A stretch of 64,000 nucleotides of DNA from Brevibacterium aurantiacum (lineage in GTDB: Bacteria > Actinomycetota > Actinomycetes > Actinomycetales > Brevibacteriaceae), in NCBI RefSeq assembly GCF_900169065.1, contig NZ_FXZB01000003.1:62001-126000 (forward strand), given 5' to 3'. Positions 7,649 to 16,670 of the stretch are shown here, piece by piece (the first letter of the stretch is position 1; the number at the start of each line of letters is the position of its first letter). Below the pieces are notes generated by a model, which made no database searches, had not been told where the DNA came from, and was given only the letters and a program-made list of their open reading frames with translations. Made by a program: the position numbers and the translations under genes.

Positions 7649-9106
7649 GTGGACATCGCCCCGATCATCGACAAGCTCAACACCGGACTGTTCATCAATG
7701 GCCAGTGGCGTGAGGCCGAGGGCGGAAAGACCATCGACGTCCTGAACCCCGCGACCGGTGACCTCATCACCACGGTCGCCGACGGAACCGCCGCCGATGC
7801 CGCCGAAGCCATCAAGGTCGCCGGCGACACCCAGGAATCCTGGGCCGCCACCCCACCACGCGAACGCGCCGAGATCCTGCGCCGCGCGTTCGAGCTCCTC
7901 ATCGAACGTGCCGATGACATCGCTGCGGTCATGACCGCCGAGATGGGCAAACCCTTCGCCGAGTCCAAGGGTGAGGTCACCTACGGTGCCGAATTCTTCC
8001 GCTGGTTCTCCGAGGAGGCCGTGCGCGTGGGCGGCGAATACACTCAGTCCACCGACGGCAAGACCCGCGTCATGGTCTCTCGCGAACCGGTCGGGCCCTG
8101 CATCCTCATCACCCCCTGGAACTTCCCGCTGGCCATGGGCACCCGCAAGATCGGTCCCGCCATCGCCGCCGGATGCACCATGGTGTTCAAACCTGCGAAG
8201 CTGACGCCGCTGACCTCGCTCATGCTCGTCGACGTGCTCGTCGAGGCCGGCCTGCCCGCCGGTGTCCTCAACGTCGTCACCTCCGAATCCGCGCGCCGCG
8301 TGGTCACCCCGTGGATGGAGTCCGGAATCGCCCGCAAGGTCACCTTCACCGGCTCCACCGAGGTGGGCATCGGTCTGCTCAAGCAGGCTGCCGACAATGT
8401 CATGAAGACGTCGATGGAGCTCGGCGGCAACGCCCCGTTCGTCGTCTGCGATGATGCCGACATCGACAAGGCCGTCACCGGTGCGGTCCAGGCGAAGATG
8501 CGCAACGGCGGCGAGGCCTGCACCTCGGCGAACCGCCTGTTCGTCCATTCCTCGATCGCCGAGGAATTCTCAACGAAGCTGACCGAGCGCATCGGCTCGA
8601 TGACCGTCGGCAACGGTCTCGACGAGGGCACCGAGGTGGGCCCGCTGGTCGATCAGGATTCTCTGGACAAGGTCGCCAGTCTCGTTGACGACGCCGTGTC
8701 CAAGGGTGCGAAGGTCCTCACCGGCGGGTCGAAGATCGAGGGCAAGGGCTTCTTCTACTCCCCGACCGTCATGACCGATGTGCCACTGGACTCCGAGATC
8801 CGCACCACCGAGATCTTCGGGCCCGTGGCCCCCATCGTCACCTTCGACACCGACGAAGAGGGCATCGCCTTAGCCAATGAGACCGAATTCGGCCTGGCCG
8901 GCTACCTGTTCAGCGAGAACGTCGAGCGGGCGCTGAACCTGGCCGACAAGATGCAGGTCGGCATGGTCGGCGTCAACACCGGCCTGGTCTCCAATCCTGC
9001 CGCGCCCTTCGGCGGCGTGAAGAAGTCCGGCCTGGGGCGCGAGGGCGGAAGCGTGGGCATCGAGGAGTTCCTCGAGGTCAAGTACGTGGCCCTGCCCCGC
9101 GCCTGA
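7649..9106 (+). CDS. gabD: Succinate-semialdehyde dehydrogenase (NAD(P)+)
   Basis: 485-residue aldehyde dehydrogenase that oxidises succinate semialdehyde to succinate at the end of the GABA shunt. Visible motifs: TPWNFPLAMGTRKIGPAIAAG in the cofactor-binding region, the general base in MELGGNAPF, and the catalytic cysteine in NGGEACTSANR. The FGGVKKSGLGREGG tail segment and full length match the GabD subgroup. The GTG start at 7649 follows GGGAGG by eight bases. No aminotransferase or permease partner is adjacent. Confidence 0.88.
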   Translation: MDIAPIIDKLNTGLFINGQWREAEGGKTIDVLNPATGDLITTVADGTAADAAEAIKVAGDTQESWAATPPRERAEILRRAFELLIERADDIAAVMTAEMGKPFAESKGEVTYGAEFFRWFSEEAVRVGGEYTQSTDGKTRVMVSREPVGPCILITPWNFPLAMGTRKIGPAIAAGCTMVFKPAKLTPLTSLMLVDVLVEAGLPAGVLNVVTSESARRVVTPWMESGIARKVTFTGSTEVGIGLLKQAADNVMKTSMELGGNAPFVVCDDADIDKAVTGAVQAKMRNGGEACTSANRLFVHSSIAEEFSTKLTERIGSMTVGNGLDEGTEVGPLVDQDSLDKVASLVDDAVSKGAKVLTGGSKIEGKGFFYSPTVMTDVPLDSEIRTTEIFGPVAPIVTFDTDEEGIALANETEFGLAGYLFSENVERALNLADKMQVGMVGVNTGLVSNPAAPFGGVKKSGLGREGGSVGIEEFLEVKYVALPRA

Positions 9107-9145
9107 GACAACACCTCTACCAGGGCCGTCGGTGCTGTCGGCGGC

Positions 9146-10132
9146 TCACAGCCGCATATCGACCCACTGCTTGACGCCGGCCCGCGGCCGGGTGCCTGCG
9201 GTGAAGACCGTGGGCACCTCGTCGAGTGCCATCGCCGGACCCATGATCGCCTCCGTGGGCATCTCCTCAAGGAGATGCACGGCCGCGGCCATGTCCTGCG
9301 GGTGCTCGTAGATGAATGAGCCCTTGATGCGCAGCTGCCGCTGCACAATGCTGAAGCTGGAGGCGCCGAGGTGGTGGTGGTCCTCCCCCACCAGGGTCAC
9401 GGCTGCGAATGGAGCCAGATGGTCAACGACGGCACCGAGTGCCTCCGGCACTCCGGCCGCGTCGATGACGACCTCGGGCGCAGGCCTCTGCCCCGGAGTG
9501 AAGACCTGCGCACCGAGTTCGACGGCTAACTGGCGACGCTCATCGTCGGGTTCGCTGACATACGGGTGATGCCCCTGCGCGACGAGGGTGAGGATCGACA
9601 GCAGCCCCTGGGCACCGGCCCCGAGCACGAGCACGGTCTCCGACCCTTGGAGGTCCGTGCGGCGAATCGCCGAGGCAGCGACGGCCAACGGTTCTGCGCA
9701 CACCGCACGCTCGAGACTCATATGGGCATCGAGCCGGTGGCAGAACTCGCTGGGATGGTCGACCACCTCGGCGAGGAAGCCGGGCTGCGTCAGGACTCCC
9801 GCGCTCAATCGTGAGGTGCAGGCGGAGGTCATGCCGCGCCGGCAGTATTCGCACCGGCCGCAGGTGATGTTCGGCTCGAGGGCCACCCGGTCGCCGACGG
9901 CGAATCCGCAGGCACCGGGGCCCACCTCGGCGATTTCACCGATGCCTTCGTGGCCCAGCCGCCACGGAAGCTGCGGCGGTGTGCGCCGGCCGGTGGCCAG
10001 GGTCTGATCGGTCCCGCAGATGCCCACGGCGAGCATGCGGATGCGGAGATCGCCCCTGCCGACCAGGCCCTGCGGCAGGCTGCGGTCGACGATCTCGACG
10101 CGGCCGCGTGCTGTGATCTCCGCCGAGCGCAT
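9146..10132 (-). CDS. Zinc-dependent alcohol dehydrogenase (MDR family)
   Basis: 328 residues. The catalytic zinc site is seen in GICGTDQTL and GHEGIGEI, and the structural zinc is bound by four cysteines in CGRCEYCRRGMTSAC. The Rossmann motif is VLVLGAGAQGLLSI. A longer open frame extends upstream, but the ATG at 10132 overlaps the stop of the transporter gene (ATGA), so the two are translationally coupled. The enzyme probably acts on the compound the transporter imports (inference); the substrate is unknown. Confidence 0.87.
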   Translation of the reverse strand: MRSAEITARGRVEIVDRSLPQGLVGRGDLRIRMLAVGICGTDQTLATGRRTPPQLPWRLGHEGIGEIAEVGPGACGFAVGDRVALEPNITCGRCEYCRRGMTSACTSRLSAGVLTQPGFLAEVVDHPSEFCHRLDAHMSLERAVCAEPLAVAASAIRRTDLQGSETVLVLGAGAQGLLSILTLVAQGHHPYVSEPDDERRQLAVELGAQVFTPGQRPAPEVVIDAAGVPEALGAVVDHLAPFAAVTLVGEDHHHLGASSFSIVQRQLRIKGSFIYEHPQDMAAAVHLLEEMPTEAIMGPAMALDEVPTVFTAGTRPRAGVKQWVDMRL

Positions 10133-11496
10133 CAGAGCTGGGCTGCCGTCTTGGTGCTCGTCGCCGCGCGCTCGGCATCGCGCTCCACCCGCCACTGGTG
10201 GACGAGGTACATGGCGATGGCGATCGAGATGAGGCAGCCGCCGGCCAGGTAGGCGGCCACGAGGTACCAGGAGCCTCCGCCGACGCCGACGAGGAAGGTG
10301 GCGATGAACGGGGTGAAGCCGCCGGCGATGGCGCTGGCCAGCTGGTATCCGACTCCGGCACCGCTGTAGCGGAATTCGGGGCTGAACATCTCGGCGAACA
10401 GCGGCTGCTGCACGCTGACGACGGCATCGTGGGCGATGTTGATCAGCAGCACCGCGAAGATGACGATGGCCACGATATTGCCGCTCTCGAGGGCGAAGAA
10501 GAACGGGATTGCGCACACGAGGCCGACGATTCCGCCGGTGAGGTAGACGCGCAGGCGCCCGAACCGGTCGGAGAGGTAGGCGAACATGGGGATCGTGATG
10601 ATGCCGAGCCCGCCGACGAGGAGGGTGATGTTGAGCATGATCTGGCGATCGAAGCCGAGCTCGTCGGTGGAGTAGGCCAGGGCGAAGGTCGTCACAATGT
10701 ACATCGTCAGCAGCTCGATGAACCGCATGCCGATGATCTGGAAGATCTGTGCCGGGTAGCGCTTGAAAGCTTCGAGGATCGGCAGCTTCGCAACCTTGTC
10801 CTCCTTGGCGTTCTTGACGCGTTCAAGGTATTCCTCTGACTCTTCAACTCCCGAACGAATCCACAGCCCGACGAGAACGAGGACGGCGCTGAAGATGAAA
10901 GGGATTCGCCAGCCCCAGGCGAGGAAGGCCTCCTGTGAGAAGTTTCCGCTCAGAAAGGCCACGAGTCCGGTGGCCAGCAGAAGACCCACGGAGTATCCGA
11001 TCTGGACGCCGCTGGAGAAGAAGGCCTTCAGCTTCGAGGGAGCGCTTTCGACGGCCATCAGTGCAGCTCCGCCCCATTCGCCGCCCACGGCGACTCCCTG
11101 GATGCAGCGCAGGAGCACGAGCAGGGCCGGAGCCCACCAGCCGATCGTTTCGTAGGTGGGGAGGATGCCGATGACGGCAGTGGCGACGCCCATGATCATC
11201 ATGGTCCAGATGAGCATGGCCTTGCGTCCGAGCTTGTCGCCGAAGTGTCCGAAGATGATTCCGCCCAGGGGCCGGAAGATGAAGCCGACTCCGAATGTGG
11301 CGAAGGCGGCCAAGGTGCCGGCGTGGGCGCTGTAGCCGGGGAAGAAGAGTTCACCGAAGACTAAAGCGGCAATGATTCCGTAGAGCAGGAAGTCGTACCA
11401 TTCGACCACGGCTCCGACGAATGATCCCGCCGCTGCCCGGCGGGCGCGTTTCATGGCCTCGGGGCTCGCTGTCGTCTGGGGCTGTCCTGTGGACAT
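10132..11496 (-). CDS. MHS-family MFS transporter (metabolite:H+ symporter)
   Basis: 454 residues with twelve predicted helices. The N-terminus (FVGAVVEWYDFLLYG) and the loop GHFGDKLGRKAMLI are diagnostic for the MHS group (ShiA, KgtP, ProP), proton-coupled importers of organic acids and osmolytes. An AAGGAGA site precedes the ATG. First gene of a two-gene operon with the zinc dehydrogenase and divergent from the IclR-type regulator, which is the likely controller. Confidence 0.88.
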   Translation of the reverse strand: MSTGQPQTTASPEAMKRARRAAAGSFVGAVVEWYDFLLYGIIAALVFGELFFPGYSAHAGTLAAFATFGVGFIFRPLGGIIFGHFGDKLGRKAMLIWTMMIMGVATAVIGILPTYETIGWWAPALLVLLRCIQGVAVGGEWGGAALMAVESAPSKLKAFFSSGVQIGYSVGLLLATGLVAFLSGNFSQEAFLAWGWRIPFIFSAVLVLVGLWIRSGVEESEEYLERVKNAKEDKVAKLPILEAFKRYPAQIFQIIGMRFIELLTMYIVTTFALAYSTDELGFDRQIMLNITLLVGGLGIITIPMFAYLSDRFGRLRVYLTGGIVGLVCAIPFFFALESGNIVAIVIFAVLLINIAHDAVVSVQQPLFAEMFSPEFRYSGAGVGYQLASAIAGGFTPFIATFLVGVGGGSWYLVAAYLAGGCLISIAIAMYLVHQWRVERDAERAATSTKTAAQL

Positions 11497-11595
11497 GTCA
11501 TTCTCCTTCGAATGGTGGAGCTGTCGGTCGTCGGCAGTGCTGTCGGTTCGGGTTAACGCAGATCACATTATCACGCTGTACGCTTATCGCACAGA

Positions 11596-11612
11596 TGTGC
11601 ACTATGCGCACA
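11596..11612. promoter_or_regulatory. Candidate IclR operator
   Basis: Inverted repeat TGTGCAC-TAT-GCGCACA (six of seven positions symmetrical) in the gap between the divergent transporter and IclR genes. Short GC-rich dyads in this position are usual for IclR-family autoregulators. Binding is inferred. Confidence 0.4.
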
Positions 11613-11710
11613 CGAATATGATCGCTCGGACGTTGTCTGAGTCGTCGCTGTCGTCTTCCATGGAGGATGCGCGTGGCTGCGACCGTTACCCTGGAGAGGT
11701 GAAGTCAGAG

Positions 11711-12496
11711 ATGAGTCCCGCCGAAGAGCCGTCGCAGGGCGCCCACTATGTGAAGTCTGCGGAGAAGACCTTGGCCGTTCTCCTCGCCTTCACCGCCGAG
11801 ACCCCCTATCGCACCGTCACCGAGGTGGCCGCCGCCACCCAGCTGACCCGGGCCGCGGCTCGACGCTTCCTCCTGACACTCGTCGATTTGGGCTACCTGT
11901 CGACGGAGGGCTCGCACTTCGCACTCACTCCTCGGGTACTCGACATCGGAGCGGGCTTCCTCGCTGGCCTCGATCTGCCCAAGGTCGCCCAACCGCACCT
12001 CAACGACCTGGCTCATGACCTCGACGAATCTGCGACGCTGAGCATCCTCGACGCCGACGACGTCGTCTATATCGCGCGGGCCGCAGCGCCCCGACTTCAT
12101 GCGGTCACCGTCAATCTGGGAAACCGGCTCCCTGCCTGGGCCACGTCCATGGGGAGGATGCTCATCGCCGAGCTGCCCGAGTCCTTCCAGGAGCAGTTCC
12201 TCGCCCGCGTCGAGATCTCGCCGTTCACCGATCACACCGTGTCATCGGCTCACGAACTCGGCCAGGAACTCAACCGAATCCGCAAGCAGGGCTGGTGCTT
12301 GGTGTCCCAGGAACTCGATGACGGCCTCCGCGGCCTAGCGGTTCCTATTCGCCGAGGTGGCAACACCCTTGCCGCGCTCAATGTCTCCCTGCATACGTCT
12401 CATCTGCGCGGGCTCTCCGTCGAAGACGACCTTGTCCCCCGTCTGCAGCGCGTTGCGGCCTCGATTGCGGAGGACTTCGGTGGCCGCGCCGACTGA
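11711..12496 (+). CDS. IclR-family regulator (PcaR/PcaU-like)
   Basis: 261 residues. Residues 14-75 are the IclR helix-turn-helix (SAEKTLAVLLAF, TVTEVAAATQLTRAAARR); the remainder is the effector domain (RLPAWATSMGRMLIAEL, then GLAVPIRRGGNTLAALNVS). I chose the ATG at 11711, behind GGAGAGG; an in-frame start at 11453 would overlap the divergent transporter gene. It probably controls the transporter and dehydrogenase operon facing it. Confidence 0.88.
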   Translation: MSPAEEPSQGAHYVKSAEKTLAVLLAFTAETPYRTVTEVAAATQLTRAAARRFLLTLVDLGYLSTEGSHFALTPRVLDIGAGFLAGLDLPKVAQPHLNDLAHDLDESATLSILDADDVVYIARAAAPRLHAVTVNLGNRLPAWATSMGRMLIAELPESFQEQFLARVEISPFTDHTVSSAHELGQELNRIRKQGWCLVSQELDDGLRGLAVPIRRGGNTLAALNVSLHTSHLRGLSVEDDLVPRLQRVAASIAEDFGGRAD

Positions 12497-12583
12497 CGGC
12501 GTCAAAGGCACAGTGCTCGAGCCAGCCGGAGCCGGCACGACGCCTGAGCCGTTCGGGCTGTTCGAGCCGCTTGGGAAGCGACC

Positions 12584-13096
12584 ATGATTCTGCCCGAGGT
12601 TCGCGACCCGGCGATGGTCACCGTGCGACGGGGTGGAACTCTCAGCGATGACGATCACCGACTGCTGGCGCTGTGGGCAGCCGGCTGCGCCGAGCACGTC
12701 ATGCATCTCTTCGAATCCGAGGTCCCCGGGGATACACGTGTCCGCGATGCCCTCGCTGCCACACGTGCATGGGCGGGCGGCACCATGCCGATGATGCAGG
12801 CGCGCGCCGCCGGTGGGCATGCCATGGGTGCTGCCCGGCCTCTGCGAGGGGCTGCACGGTTCGCCGCCTATTCGGCAGGGCAGGCGGCATGCGTCGGACA
12901 CGTTGCCGAACACGATCTCGGCGCGGCTGCCTACGCCATCAAGGCCGCCAGCAGTGCGAGTCCCGAGGACCCCGCTGCGGGAAACAAGGAACGTGGTTGG
13001 CAGAGAGCGCAGCTGCCCGATCAGGTCCGCAGCCTCGTGCTTGCCGATCAGCGCCGACGCAATTCCATCTGCTGGTTCGTCTTCGACACTGACTGA
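12584..13096 (+). CDS. Imm5-like putative immunity protein
   Basis: 170 residues, mostly helical and Ala-rich. The sequence resembles the Imm-5 group: DHRLLALWAAGCAEHVMHLFE, then ATRAWAGG, a run of Ala/His helices (AARFAAYSAGQAACVGHVAEHDLGA in shorter pieces) and AAYAIKAA. In toxin loci such proteins neutralise a polymorphic toxin, but stand-alone copies are frequent in actinobacteria and no toxin gene is adjacent. It follows the IclR gene by 87 bases on the same strand. The role here is unknown. Confidence 0.6.
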   Translation: MILPEVRDPAMVTVRRGGTLSDDDHRLLALWAAGCAEHVMHLFESEVPGDTRVRDALAATRAWAGGTMPMMQARAAGGHAMGAARPLRGAARFAAYSAGQAACVGHVAEHDLGAAAYAIKAASSASPEDPAAGNKERGWQRAQLPDQVRSLVLADQRRRNSICWFVFDTD

Positions 13097-13129
13097 GTCT
13101 GGTGAGCGGCGAAGGACAGTTGTCGCTGC

Positions 13130-15028
13130 TCAGGCGCGGCGGCGAGCGAGAACGTCGTCGACGGCGCCCAGCTCGGGAGCCTTGTTGGTCCGGATCGCCT
13201 TGCGGCCATGTTCCAGCGGGCTGTCCTCGCGGGCGGAGTCGCTGAGCTCAGCACGGTAGCCGAGTTCGGCGGCGAACTGCGCGGCGATGTCCTCGCGGCT
13301 GCGGGCCTCGGTCTCGTAGGAGGACGCATCGGCGGCCTTCGCTTCGGGGACCGGGTGCTCAGCCTCTGGGGCGGCCACGTAGCTGGGGATCGGCAGGGGT
13401 GTCGGCGACCATGCGCCGCGTGCCTGCAGCCGCTGCATGAACGGATCGTTGACCTTGACGATGTCGACATTCGACGCGGCCGCCACAACCTCGGCGGTGG
13501 TGTCTGTGTCCTTGTCTGCGGAGTCGTCTTTGTCCGCAGACTCAGCCTCGGTCGCGGTTGCAGAGTCATCATCGGTCGCGGCTGAAGTCTCTGGTGCCGA
13601 CTCGGCTGCCGATGCTGTTTCGGCAGAGTCGGTCTTGGCTGCGACTGCTTCCTCATCGCCAGTGGCTGTGCCCTCGGGTGAGGCCTCTTCGACGATGGGG
13701 ATCGGTCCGGTGAGCAGCACCTGCCGGGTGGTGTGGCCCTCAGCGGCTTCGTTGCGGATGCGCACGACCGGGATCTCGCCGGTGTCGGCTTCTTCCCTGC
13801 TCTGCTTCACGCTCGCGTTGCGCTCCATGACCGCACGCGCCCGGGCCGCCTTGGTCGAGCTTGCCGACCGTGCCTCAGCAGTCCCGGATCCTGCGGTCTT
13901 CGAGGCCGTAGTCGCCGAGGTGGTGGCCGGCTTCGCAGCAGCCTTCGCCTGAGGCGCGTTGCTGGTCCGAGGCACGTTGCTGGTCCGAGGTGCAGCCTTC
14001 GTCCGTGGTACGGCCTTGGTCTGTGGTGCAGCTGTCTTGGTCTTCGCGGTCCGGCCCTCGATCTTCCGGAGGCGGGTCTTGAGTTCACGCCTGCGCAGGT
14101 TGAGGGTGCGCACGATGACCAGGGAGACGATCGCGAGCCCGAGGAAGACTCCGGCCAGGGCGATGTGGACGACGGAGAACATCGCGAGCACACTCGTCAC
14201 CAGCACGCCGAAGACAGACGCGAGGAAGAGCAGGCCAAATCCTCGCGTCATTGTGCCCAGCGATTTCATCGACTCGCGCAGTGTCGTTGCTTTCTCAGTC
14301 ATCGAATGGTCCTCATCGGCTCCGAAAGTCGGATTGGGAATCTGTGTACCTCGTTTGTCTGTCTCTGCTGTGCCTGTGGTGACGGCCTCGCCGGATCGGC
14401 GCTGCGGTGACCGGGGCTGGGTGCGTCCCGGCCGGATCGGAACCGTCCCGGAATCCCCGCCGAGGTGGCTGGAAATTCCGGTACCGCGTCCTGTCGAACC
14501 GTGGCCGCCCGATCCCTGCTGGGACTGGTTGAACACGGCGTGGACTGCCGGGTGGAGCATCCGAACGTTGTCGGCCATCGCCGAGGTGGATGCCTCGTGA
14601 CGACTGTGACTGTCGAGATACGTGGAGCGGGTCTCACCGACCGCCACGGGAAGGGTGGCGCGCTGGTGGGTCTCGTCCACCTCGGCGCTGGCGGAATCTG
14701 TGGTCGTCGAACTGGAGTTCGCGTGTCCGTCGATGACGGCGAATTCGGGGGCCTTGGCGGAGAGGCTGAGCTTCGGTGCCTCGGTCATCGGTGCGATAGC
14801 GGGTCGGGGAACGCTCGCTTCGATGGTGGCCGAGGAGTGGAAGACTCTCGCTCGTTCGGTGTGGTCGTGGCCGGGGATCTGGGGGTCGGCGGCGATGACC
14901 TGTGCCCGATCCGGGACGGTGTCGATCTCGACTCGGGAGAGCTCCGTCGCTGATTTGCGGATCATTGTGGGCACGACAACGACGAAGACCACGATGATGG
15001 CGATAACGACGATGATGCTGGTGTCCAC
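13130..15028 (-). CDS. SepX/GlpR-like divisome membrane protein
   Basis: 632 residues. An N-terminal membrane helix (residues 3-22) is followed directly by VPTMIRKSATELS, then a long disordered linker. Two close hydrophobic helices lie at about 248-295 (LLFLASVFGVLVTSVLA, IALAGVFLGLAIVSLVIV), followed by a basic amphipathic stretch and an acidic Ala/Thr/Ser-rich tail with repeats of APRTSN/PRTKAA type. This architecture and the position beside rimJ and galU match Rv0996 of mycobacteria, corynebacterial GlpR and Streptomyces SepX, membrane proteins of cell division. Sequence outside the helices is poorly conserved, so the call rests on architecture and context. GTG start at 15028. Confidence 0.6.
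   Translation of the reverse strand: MDTSIIVVIAIIVVFVVVVPTMIRKSATELSRVEIDTVPDRAQVIAADPQIPGHDHTERARVFHSSATIEASVPRPAIAPMTEAPKLSLSAKAPEFAVIDGHANSSSTTTDSASAEVDETHQRATLPVAVGETRSTYLDSHSRHEASTSAMADNVRMLHPAVHAVFNQSQQGSGGHGSTGRGTGISSHLGGDSGTVPIRPGRTQPRSPQRRSGEAVTTGTAETDKRGTQIPNPTFGADEDHSMTEKATTLRESMKSLGTMTRGFGLLFLASVFGVLVTSVLAMFSVVHIALAGVFLGLAIVSLVIVRTLNLRRRELKTRLRKIEGRTAKTKTAAPQTKAVPRTKAAPRTSNVPRTSNAPQAKAAAKPATTSATTASKTAGSGTAEARSASSTKAARARAVMERNASVKQSREEADTGEIPVVRIRNEAAEGHTTRQVLLTGPIPIVEEASPEGTATGDEEAVAAKTDSAETASAAESAPETSAATDDDSATATEAESADKDDSADKDTDTTAEVVAAASNVDIVKVNDPFMQRLQARGAWSPTPLPIPSYVAAPEAEHPVPEAKAADASSYETEARSREDIAAQFAAELGYRAELSDSAREDSPLEHGRKAIRTNKAPELGAVDDVLARRRA
13913..14687. repeat. Cluster of four copies of the iterated 11-mer CGCCGAGGTGG
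   Basis: Copies at 13913, 14458 and 14579 on the plus strand and 14677 on the minus strand, all inside the SepX/GlpR-like gene. They encode different peptides there (TSA, HLG, TSA, AEV), so protein conservation does not explain them. The window has 19 exact copies in total. Confidence 0.6.
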
Positions 15029-15101
15029 ACTGCAACCCTAGAGTGCCCGGATCAGCAACGACGTGAAGGACGGTGGTGTGTCGGTCAAACAGGTGTCAAG
15101 T

Positions 15102-15698
15102 TCACGACTTTCTCAGGCTGTGTCGATAGGCGGCGAGGATTCCCTGTGGGACCTCCTCGGCGAACAGGGCGAACGTGCGGTGATCACACCACCTGCCGTC
15201 GATGTGCATGTACTTCTCACGCAGACCCTCGTCCCGGAACCCGAGCTTCTCGACGATCCGCAGGCTTGCCGTGTTCTCGGGGCGGATGTTGATCTCGATG
15301 CGGTGCAGGCCCAGGGCGAAAAGACAGTGGTCGACGGCCATGGCCACGGCGATGGGGGTGATGCCGCGGCCAGCAACGCGCGAATCGATCCAGTAGCCGA
15401 TCTGGCCGCTGAGGATGGACCCCCAGCTGATGCTGGAGACGGTGAGTTGGCCGCGGAAGGCACCGCCGACCTCGATCGCCAACGGCACGGACTGTCCCCG
15501 CTTGGCCTGCTTGTCATACATGCGGACCATGGTGCGGAAGCCCGGCAGCTGCTGGCCGGGAATCGGCAGCGTCGCATCCCAGGGGCGCAGCCAATCACGG
15601 TTGTGCCTGCGGACTTCTCGCCACTGATTCTCGTCGCGCCGGTGGAGCGGGCGCAGCACGATGTCGGACTGCTGATCAGTCAGGATGACTGGCCACAA
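15102..15698 (-). CDS. rimJ: RimJ/RimL-type GNAT acetyltransferase
   Basis: 198 residues in the Acetyltransf_3 subgroup: IVLRPLHRRDENQW at the start, IGYWIDSRVAGRGITPIAVA as the acetyl-CoA loop, and IEINIRPENTASLRIVEKLGF at the end of the fold. Related enzymes acetylate ribosomal protein N-termini. No ATG exists in frame after the galU stop; TTG at 15698, behind GGAGG at seven bases, is the best start. It lies between galU and the SepX/GlpR-like gene, as in mycobacteria, but the moeA/glp gene usually found here is absent. Confidence 0.82.
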   Translation of the reverse strand: MWPVILTDQQSDIVLRPLHRRDENQWREVRRHNRDWLRPWDATLPIPGQQLPGFRTMVRMYDKQAKRGQSVPLAIEVGGAFRGQLTVSSISWGSILSGQIGYWIDSRVAGRGITPIAVAMAVDHCLFALGLHRIEINIRPENTASLRIVEKLGFRDEGLREKYMHIDGRWCDHRTFALFAEEVPQGILAAYRHSLRKS

Positions 15699-15726
15699 AC
15701 GGCTGCCTCCGCTCTTGGGTGCTCCA

Positions 15727-16647
15727 TCAGGGAAGCGTCGCCACGTATTCCTTGAGCCAGCTGTTGAGGTCAGCCCCCAGATCTTCACGAGAGCTGGCGA
15801 TCTGCACGACGGCCTTGAGGTAGTCGAGCTTGTCGCCCGTATCGTAGCGGGCGCCCTTGAAGATAACGCCGTAGACGCCGTTTCCGCCCTCTTGCTCGGC
15901 GAGGACCTGGAGGGCGTCGGTGAGCTGGATTTCATTGCCGCGGCCAGGTTCGGTCGTCTCCAGGACATCGAAGATCTCCGGGGCCAGGACGTAGCGGCCG
16001 ATGATCGCCAGATTCGACGGGGCCTCCCCCGTCTCAGGCTTCTCGACCAGGCCGGTGACCTTGACGACCTCGTCATCGTCGGTCGCTTCGACGGCGGCGC
16101 AGCCGTAGAGGTGGATCGCCCCCGGTGGGACTTCCATGAGTGCGACGACGCTGCCGCCGGTCTCCTCGGCAACTTCGATCATCTTCGGCAGGATCGGGCT
16201 GCGTTCGTCGATGAGGTCGTCGCCGAGCAGCACCGCGAACGGCTCCTTACCCACATGCTGGCGGCCCTTGAGCACGGCGTGGCCCAGACCCTTGGGGTCT
16301 CCCTGGCGGACGTAGTGGATATCGGCGAGTTCGGAAGCGTGACGAACGGCGGCAAGCTTCTTGTCATCGCCCTTCTTGGCCAGTGCGGCTTCGAGCCCGT
16401 CGACCCGGTCGAAGTGATCCTCCAAGGGTCGCTTGTTGCGACCGGTGATCATGAGGAGGTCCTGCAGTCCCGCGTCGGCCGCCTCTTCGACGACGTACTG
16501 GATGGCAGGCTTGTCGACGACTGGCAACATCTCCTTTGGAGTCGCCTTGGTGGCTGGGAGGAAACGGGTACCCAGGCCGGCCACGGGGATCACGGCCTTG
16601 CGCACTGTGCGCTGCGATTCATCACTCATGTCGTTCATCTTAACCAT
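15727..16647 (-). CDS. galU: UTP--glucose-1-phosphate uridylyltransferase
   Basis: 306 residues, normal GalU length. Makes UDP-glucose for cell-wall glycans and glycolipids. The nucleotide-binding signature VAGLGTRFLPATKATPKEML is at residues about 21-40, DKPAIQYVVEEA follows, and VVALMEVPPGAI and EIQLTDAL are typical of the active site. In-frame ATGs at 16647, 16638 and 16629 all precede the signature; none has a strong ribosome site. It diverges from the cyclo-ligase gene with about 23 bases between starts, so the promoters must overlap coding sequence. Confidence 0.93.
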   Translation of the reverse strand: MVKMNDMSDESQRTVRKAVIPVAGLGTRFLPATKATPKEMLPVVDKPAIQYVVEEAADAGLQDLLMITGRNKRPLEDHFDRVDGLEAALAKKGDDKKLAAVRHASELADIHYVRQGDPKGLGHAVLKGRQHVGKEPFAVLLGDDLIDERSPILPKMIEVAEETGGSVVALMEVPPGAIHLYGCAAVEATDDDEVVKVTGLVEKPETGEAPSNLAIIGRYVLAPEIFDVLETTEPGRGNEIQLTDALQVLAEQEGGNGVYGVIFKGARYDTGDKLDYLKAVVQIASSREDLGADLNSWLKEYVATLP

Positions 16648-16670
16648 GGAAGGTGGCCCCGATTAAGCTT

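Noticed and set aside
10133-10516. Upstream extension of the zinc dehydrogenase frame
   Set aside because: It overlaps the transporter gene; the ATGA junction at 10132 fits the family start.
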